From Candidatus Neomarinimicrobiota bacterium (GTDB lineage: Bacteria; Fidelibacterota; JAANXI01): a DNA stretch of 64,000 nt. The stretch spans positions 33,700 through 97,699 of the forward strand of contig JAIPJS010000014.1 in NCBI GenBank assembly GCA_021734025.1, in the 5' to 3' direction. Made by a program: the position numbers and the translations under genes. Of this stretch, positions 61,398 to 64,000 are shown piece after piece. The notes beneath the pieces are model-generated. The model ran no database searches. It was given only the letters and a program-made list of their open reading frames with translations, and was not told where the DNA came from. Each line of letters begins with the position of its first letter. Within the stretch, counting starts at the first letter, position 1.

Positions 61398-62272
61398 ACG
61401 ACTTTTGGCAGTGGTGGCAGCACCTGCCCTCGAAAATCGATCCGGTGTTGTTGAGTCTGGGACACTTCAAGATTCACTGGTACGGGCTGATGTATATCGT
61501 CGCCTTTGCCGTGGTGTACCTGCTGATCCGCTACCGGCTCCAAACCGAATCCGTCGACTATAATATGGACTTGGTGGAGCGTTTCTTCACCTGGGCGATT
61601 ATCGGTGTAATGGTCGGTGGTCGATTGGGGTACGTCCTGTTTTACACTGCCGGGTATTATCTGGCGCATCCCATAGAGATCGTACTGCCATTTTCGGCGC
61701 AGAACGGTGGACTGCAATTCACCGGTTTCAGTGGCATGTCGTATCATGGTGGAATGCTGGGTGTTGCGGTGGCGTTCGTGGCCTTCGCCCGGAAGTACAA
61801 GGTCAACTTTTTCAAATTTACCGATCTGGTCGTCCCTGCCATTCCGTTGGGATTTATGTTCGGCCGAATTGGATGCTTCATCAACGGCACCTTGTACGGC
61901 CGGCCGACGGACGTCCCCTGGGGCATGTACTTCCCCATGGATGCCACCGGATTGTTGCACCATCCGTCCCAACTGTACGAAGCGCTGTTCGAGGGACTCA
62001 TCCTGTTTCTCATCCTCTGGGCGGTCCGGAAGAAGCGGTTTTCCGAAAACACAATGGCTGCTTGGTATCTGATGGGCTACGGGTTTTTTCGGGTCAGCAT
62101 CGAATTTTTCCGGCAGCCGGATGCCCATCTGGGTGAGGTGCTCTGGTTTCTCACGACGGGACAGCTGTTGAGTCTGGGAATGGTCGCGGGTGGAGTTGCC
62201 TTGTTCCTGATTGTCCGATATGCGCCATACGCACGTTCTCATGAAAAACAACCGATAGTCAAACATTCATGA
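61394..62272 (+). CDS. lgt: Prolipoprotein diacylglyceryl transferase
   Basis: A 292-residue, seven-helix inner-membrane enzyme that adds diacylglycerol to lipobox cysteines. FKIHWYGLMYIVAFAVVYLL, GVMVGGRLGYVLFY, SYHGGMLGVAVAFVAFARKY, FGRIGCFINGTLYGRPTDVP and HPSQLYEALFEGLILFLI are the conserved segments. It is coupled to the ICMT-like gene. In such an accessory cluster it may be a second, dedicated copy serving exported metal-binding lipoproteins, while a housekeeping copy may lie elsewhere. Confidence 0.94.
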   Translation: MNDFWQWWQHLPSKIDPVLLSLGHFKIHWYGLMYIVAFAVVYLLIRYRLQTESVDYNMDLVERFFTWAIIGVMVGGRLGYVLFYTAGYYLAHPIEIVLPFSAQNGGLQFTGFSGMSYHGGMLGVAVAFVAFARKYKVNFFKFTDLVVPAIPLGFMFGRIGCFINGTLYGRPTDVPWGMYFPMDATGLLHHPSQLYEALFEGLILFLILWAVRKKRFSENTMAAWYLMGYGFFRVSIEFFRQPDAHLGEVLWFLTTGQLLSLGMVAGGVALFLIVRYAPYARSHEKQPIVKHS

Positions 62273-62333
62273 TGGTGGAATGAAAATGAAACCACACACA
62301 TGTATACAAACGTTTCAACCGGGATAAACAGAT

Positions 62334-63119
62334 ATGCGAACACAAATCCTCATTGGAATTTTAAGCTTGCTGCTCCCAGTGTTGACGCTTCAACCGGCGC
62401 CACCGGATTCGGAGCGGGAGCAGGGACATGGCTCGCTGTACGATGTTGCGTTTGCCATTACCGGCATGACCTGAAACCCTCACTGTGTCCAACGGGTGCA
62501 GGGTGCACTCGAAGAAGTCGCCGGTGTGGAGGATATCTTCGTCACATTTGATCGCCGCGAGGCAGTCGTACGGTACGATGCTGATACAACGAATATTCGT
62601 GAACTTGAAGAGGCCGTGGCAGCGTCCGGCGGATATATCGCCGGGCTGAAATACGGACCTGTTCAAGCCGATGGCAATTTGACTACACTTGCCACAAGAA
62701 CTGAATTCCCATTGATTGAGTCGGAGCAGGAATTTGATCATACGGGCGTTTTTGTGCTGCCAGCGGAACAAATCAGCCGGACCGCAGAACATTTAAGCAA
62801 TTCCAAAGACGCTACAGTTCTGGGAAATGTCTCCAAAGATGATCTGGTATTCTTGGTATCCCTCTGGACGGACTCGGGAACAAACTTGTTAATTGACTGG
62901 TGGACTGCAGCCGAACTTATTGCGGAAGGGGAACAGCCCAAAACACCGGAGCAGTGGATTCCCCTGACGGAACATACTGAACGGGACGGCGGCGGCTCGG
63001 TTGCCGGCTTGCTCGTTTATAATGATGTGGCGAACAGATCCGACCGGGCAAAATTCCGCCTGAAAAAGGTCGGTGGTCAGCTTACATTCGAGACGGAACT
63101 AATGCCAATACACAACTAG
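62334..63119 (+). CDS. Exported HMA-domain selenoprotein (Sec47 encoded by TGA at 62472-62474)
   Basis: A 261-residue protein if the in-frame TGA at 62472 is selenocysteine. A signal peptide (MRTQILIGILSLLLPVLTLQ) is followed by an HMA fold: VAFAITGMT, then U, NPHCVQRVQGALEEVAGVED, then REAVVRYDADTTNIRELEEA. In other HMA proteins the position is the first Cys of GMTCxxC. Here the spacing is U-x3-C, one residue longer. The remaining 150 residues (DHTGVFVLPAEQISRTAEHL, LLIDWWTAAELIAEG) form a domain I do not recognise. The frame is open on both sides of the single TGA, and composition is even across it. A hairpin follows the TGA. It lies 61 bases after lgt. The alternative is a point-mutated pseudogene, less likely given the other selenoprotein in this window. 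Confidence 0.78.
62476..62504 (+). promoter_or_regulatory. Putative SECIS hairpin of the HMA selenoprotein
   Basis: ACCCT (62476-62480) plus CAC pairs with GTG plus AGGGT (62500-62504), one C bulged, around a 12-base loop. The loop lies about 10-21 bases after the TGA. It fits a bacterial SECIS in position, though without the GGTC apex of the peroxiredoxin hairpin. Confidence 0.5.
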
Positions 63120-63158
63120 ACCCGTCCTCTTAGTCTGTCTTCTCACTTTTCTCGTATC

Positions 63159-63206
63159 TGCAGAATATTCTACGATTACGCACACAATAGTGTAGAATAT
63201 TCTGCA
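63159..63206. promoter_or_regulatory. 15-bp inverted repeat, probable operator or leader hairpin
   Basis: TGCAGAATATTCTAC (63159-63173) pairs perfectly with its complement at 63192-63206 across 18 bases. Each arm holds the palindrome AGAATATTCT. It lies between the HMA selenoprotein and the PII-like gene. A TATAAT (63257-63262) follows. Similar dyads are at 58994-59005 and near 52731. Confidence 0.6.
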
Positions 63207-63298
63207 ATTAGCAGGGCTGTATCGCCGGATTACAGCGATGGTATATCATTTGACATTATAATGGTAGAACAGAGGATAAAAGAATAAGGAGGATTACC

Positions 63299-63682
63299 GT
63301 GCGACTTATCCGTGCAATCATTCGGTGCGACAAAGTTCAAAATGTATTGGATTCGTTGGAAGATGAAGGCGTGCAAGCTTTCACCGTCGATCATACTCAG
63401 GGAATGGGAAGTCATCTCATCGATCCGGACAACGCAGAATATTCCATGGAATGCCTGGATCGGTATACTACCATGGCAAAACTAGAGTTCATCTGTCGGG
63501 AACAGAATATCAACAAATATTTGCATTTGATCCGGCATAATGCCTTTACCAGCAAGAGCGGCGACGGCTATGTCTACGTTACGCCTGTTGAAACCATGAT
63601 GCAGATTCGTTCGGGGGAGACGGACAAAAAGGGGCTCCGTCACCTGCGCGAAGTCCTTGACGTTGAAGAGGAAACCGGGTAA
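63299..63682 (+). CDS. PII-like signal protein
   Basis: A 127-residue protein of the PII superfamily: MRLIRAIIRCDKVQNVLDSL, EDEGVQAFTVDHTQGMGSHL (T-loop region shortened and different from GlnB), then DGYVYVTPVETMMQIRSGET. A GTG start has AAGGAGG before it. The uridylylated Tyr of GlnB is not evident. The ending matches the PII-NG-like group reported beside cation-efflux genes, so metal homeostasis rather than nitrogen control is likely. An efflux gene may lie beyond the right edge. Confidence 0.85.
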   Translation: MRLIRAIIRCDKVQNVLDSLEDEGVQAFTVDHTQGMGSHLIDPDNAEYSMECLDRYTTMAKLEFICREQNINKYLHLIRHNAFTSKSGDGYVYVTPVETMMQIRSGETDKKGLRHLREVLDVEEETG

Positions 63683-63727
63683 CCTTGCAATGCACAGGAA
63701 AGGGGTGTATAAGGTACAGGGAAAGAG

Positions 63728-63752
63728 AGTGTTAAAGTGTTATGGTGTTACC
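63728..63752. repeat. GTGTT-type repeat
   Basis: AGTGTTAAAGTGTTATGGTG followed by TTACC matches the dispersed GTGTT strings at 33777, 37510 and (reversed) 51246 and 51520. The rest of the gap 63683-63929 holds no supportable gene. Confidence 0.45.
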
Positions 63753-63929
63753 GTTGGTGCTGTTTCTTCATCTTTATCCTAATCTTAATCGGGTTTGATT
63801 GGAAGGAGGAAAGGAGAACGGGAAAAACCAGTTGGTTGTTCGTCCCAAGAGGATCTCCTCCGGGAGTGTAAAATAAACTGTGTAAACCTCACGGAAAACT
63901 GTAATATTATTGAACGAGTGAGGTGACCG

Positions 63930-64000
63930 ATGGTCTTTAATCCAGAGCAGTTACAAACGATGTTGCAGGAGTGGGATATCCAAACCCCGGAGGAATTGCA
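63930..64000 (+). CDS. Start of an unidentified gene (3' partial)
   Basis: ATG at 63930 after GAGTGAGGTGACCG opens MVFNPEQLQTMLQEWDIQTP and runs off the window. About 23 residues are visible, too few to assign a family. It is the next gene of the metal region on the same strand. Confidence 0.45.
   Translation, partial: MVFNPEQLQTMLQEWDIQTPEEL

Overview
The window looks like chromosome of a Gram-negative bacterium near the FCB group (Bacteroidota/Rhodothermota/KSB1/Calditrichota-like). The pointers are a TonB-dependent receptor with a carboxypeptidase-regulatory-like N-terminus beside a DUF4249 lipoprotein, a PD40 lipoprotein, several unrecognised outer-membrane barrels, a fused 2-oxoacid:ferredoxin oxidoreductase and many hybrid two-component proteins. 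A textbook sigma70 promoter (TTGACA-N17-TATACT) before the sulfur operon argues against a core Bacteroidota species. The exact clade is not resolved by the sequence.

Layout. 1-6.5 kb: a 5'-truncated MalT-type LuxR regulator, a small conserved protein, a TonB receptor and its DUF4249 partner. 6.6-16.3 kb: an overlapping run of phosphorelay genes (Hpt, receivers, a double-PAS hybrid kinase, an Hpt-REC-GGDEF-REC protein) leading into a HEAT-repeat membrane protein, a GT2 polysaccharide synthase (frameshifted at a T7 run) and a YaiO-type barrel. This reads as a signal-controlled exopolysaccharide module. 16.3-23.3 kb: a peptide deformylase remnant, a selenocysteine peroxiredoxin, Cfa, a hydrolase-LuxR fusion, an MddA-like methyltransferase, an OsmC protein and a PD40 lipoprotein. 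23.5-28.2 kb: an overlapping histidine kinase / sigma54-activator / coiled-coil / outer-membrane operon of unknown role. 28.6-33.8 kb: a large barrel, small lipoproteins, succinate-semialdehyde dehydrogenase and a one-heme lipoprotein. 34-43.3 kb (minus strand): korB-korA-ferredoxin, and a siroheme/assimilatory sulfur operon (sulfite/nitrite reductase, CysH, SirB/CbiX, CobA, TrpD2-like). 44-51 kb: lepA, a cNMP-binding protein, a barrel, an amidohydrolase, a CPBP protease and a thioesterase. 51-52.8 kb: tRNA-Glu in repeat-rich, gene-poor DNA. 52.8-64 kb: an accessory metal-handling region with an NfeD-like protein, a CCAHH membrane protein, a membrane-embedded spermidine-synthase-like protein, small membrane proteins, two HMA proteins, a cupredoxin, two YHS proteins, an ICMT-like methyltransferase, Lgt and a PII-like protein.

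The most notable observation is that two genes carry an in-frame TGA where the family has its functional cysteine: a peroxiredoxin (17115-17822, Sec82 at the peroxidatic position, with a GGTC-loop hairpin 17 nt after the TGA) and an exported HMA-domain protein (62334-63119, Sec47 in GMT-U-NPH-C). Both would be cut or missed by standard gene calling. No selenocysteine machinery lies in the window, so recoding is inferred. The metal region also shows sigma54-type promoters before two paralogous small membrane proteins and a 15-bp inverted repeat before the PII-like gene. The intergenic DNA holds several dispersed hairpin and low-complexity repeat families.
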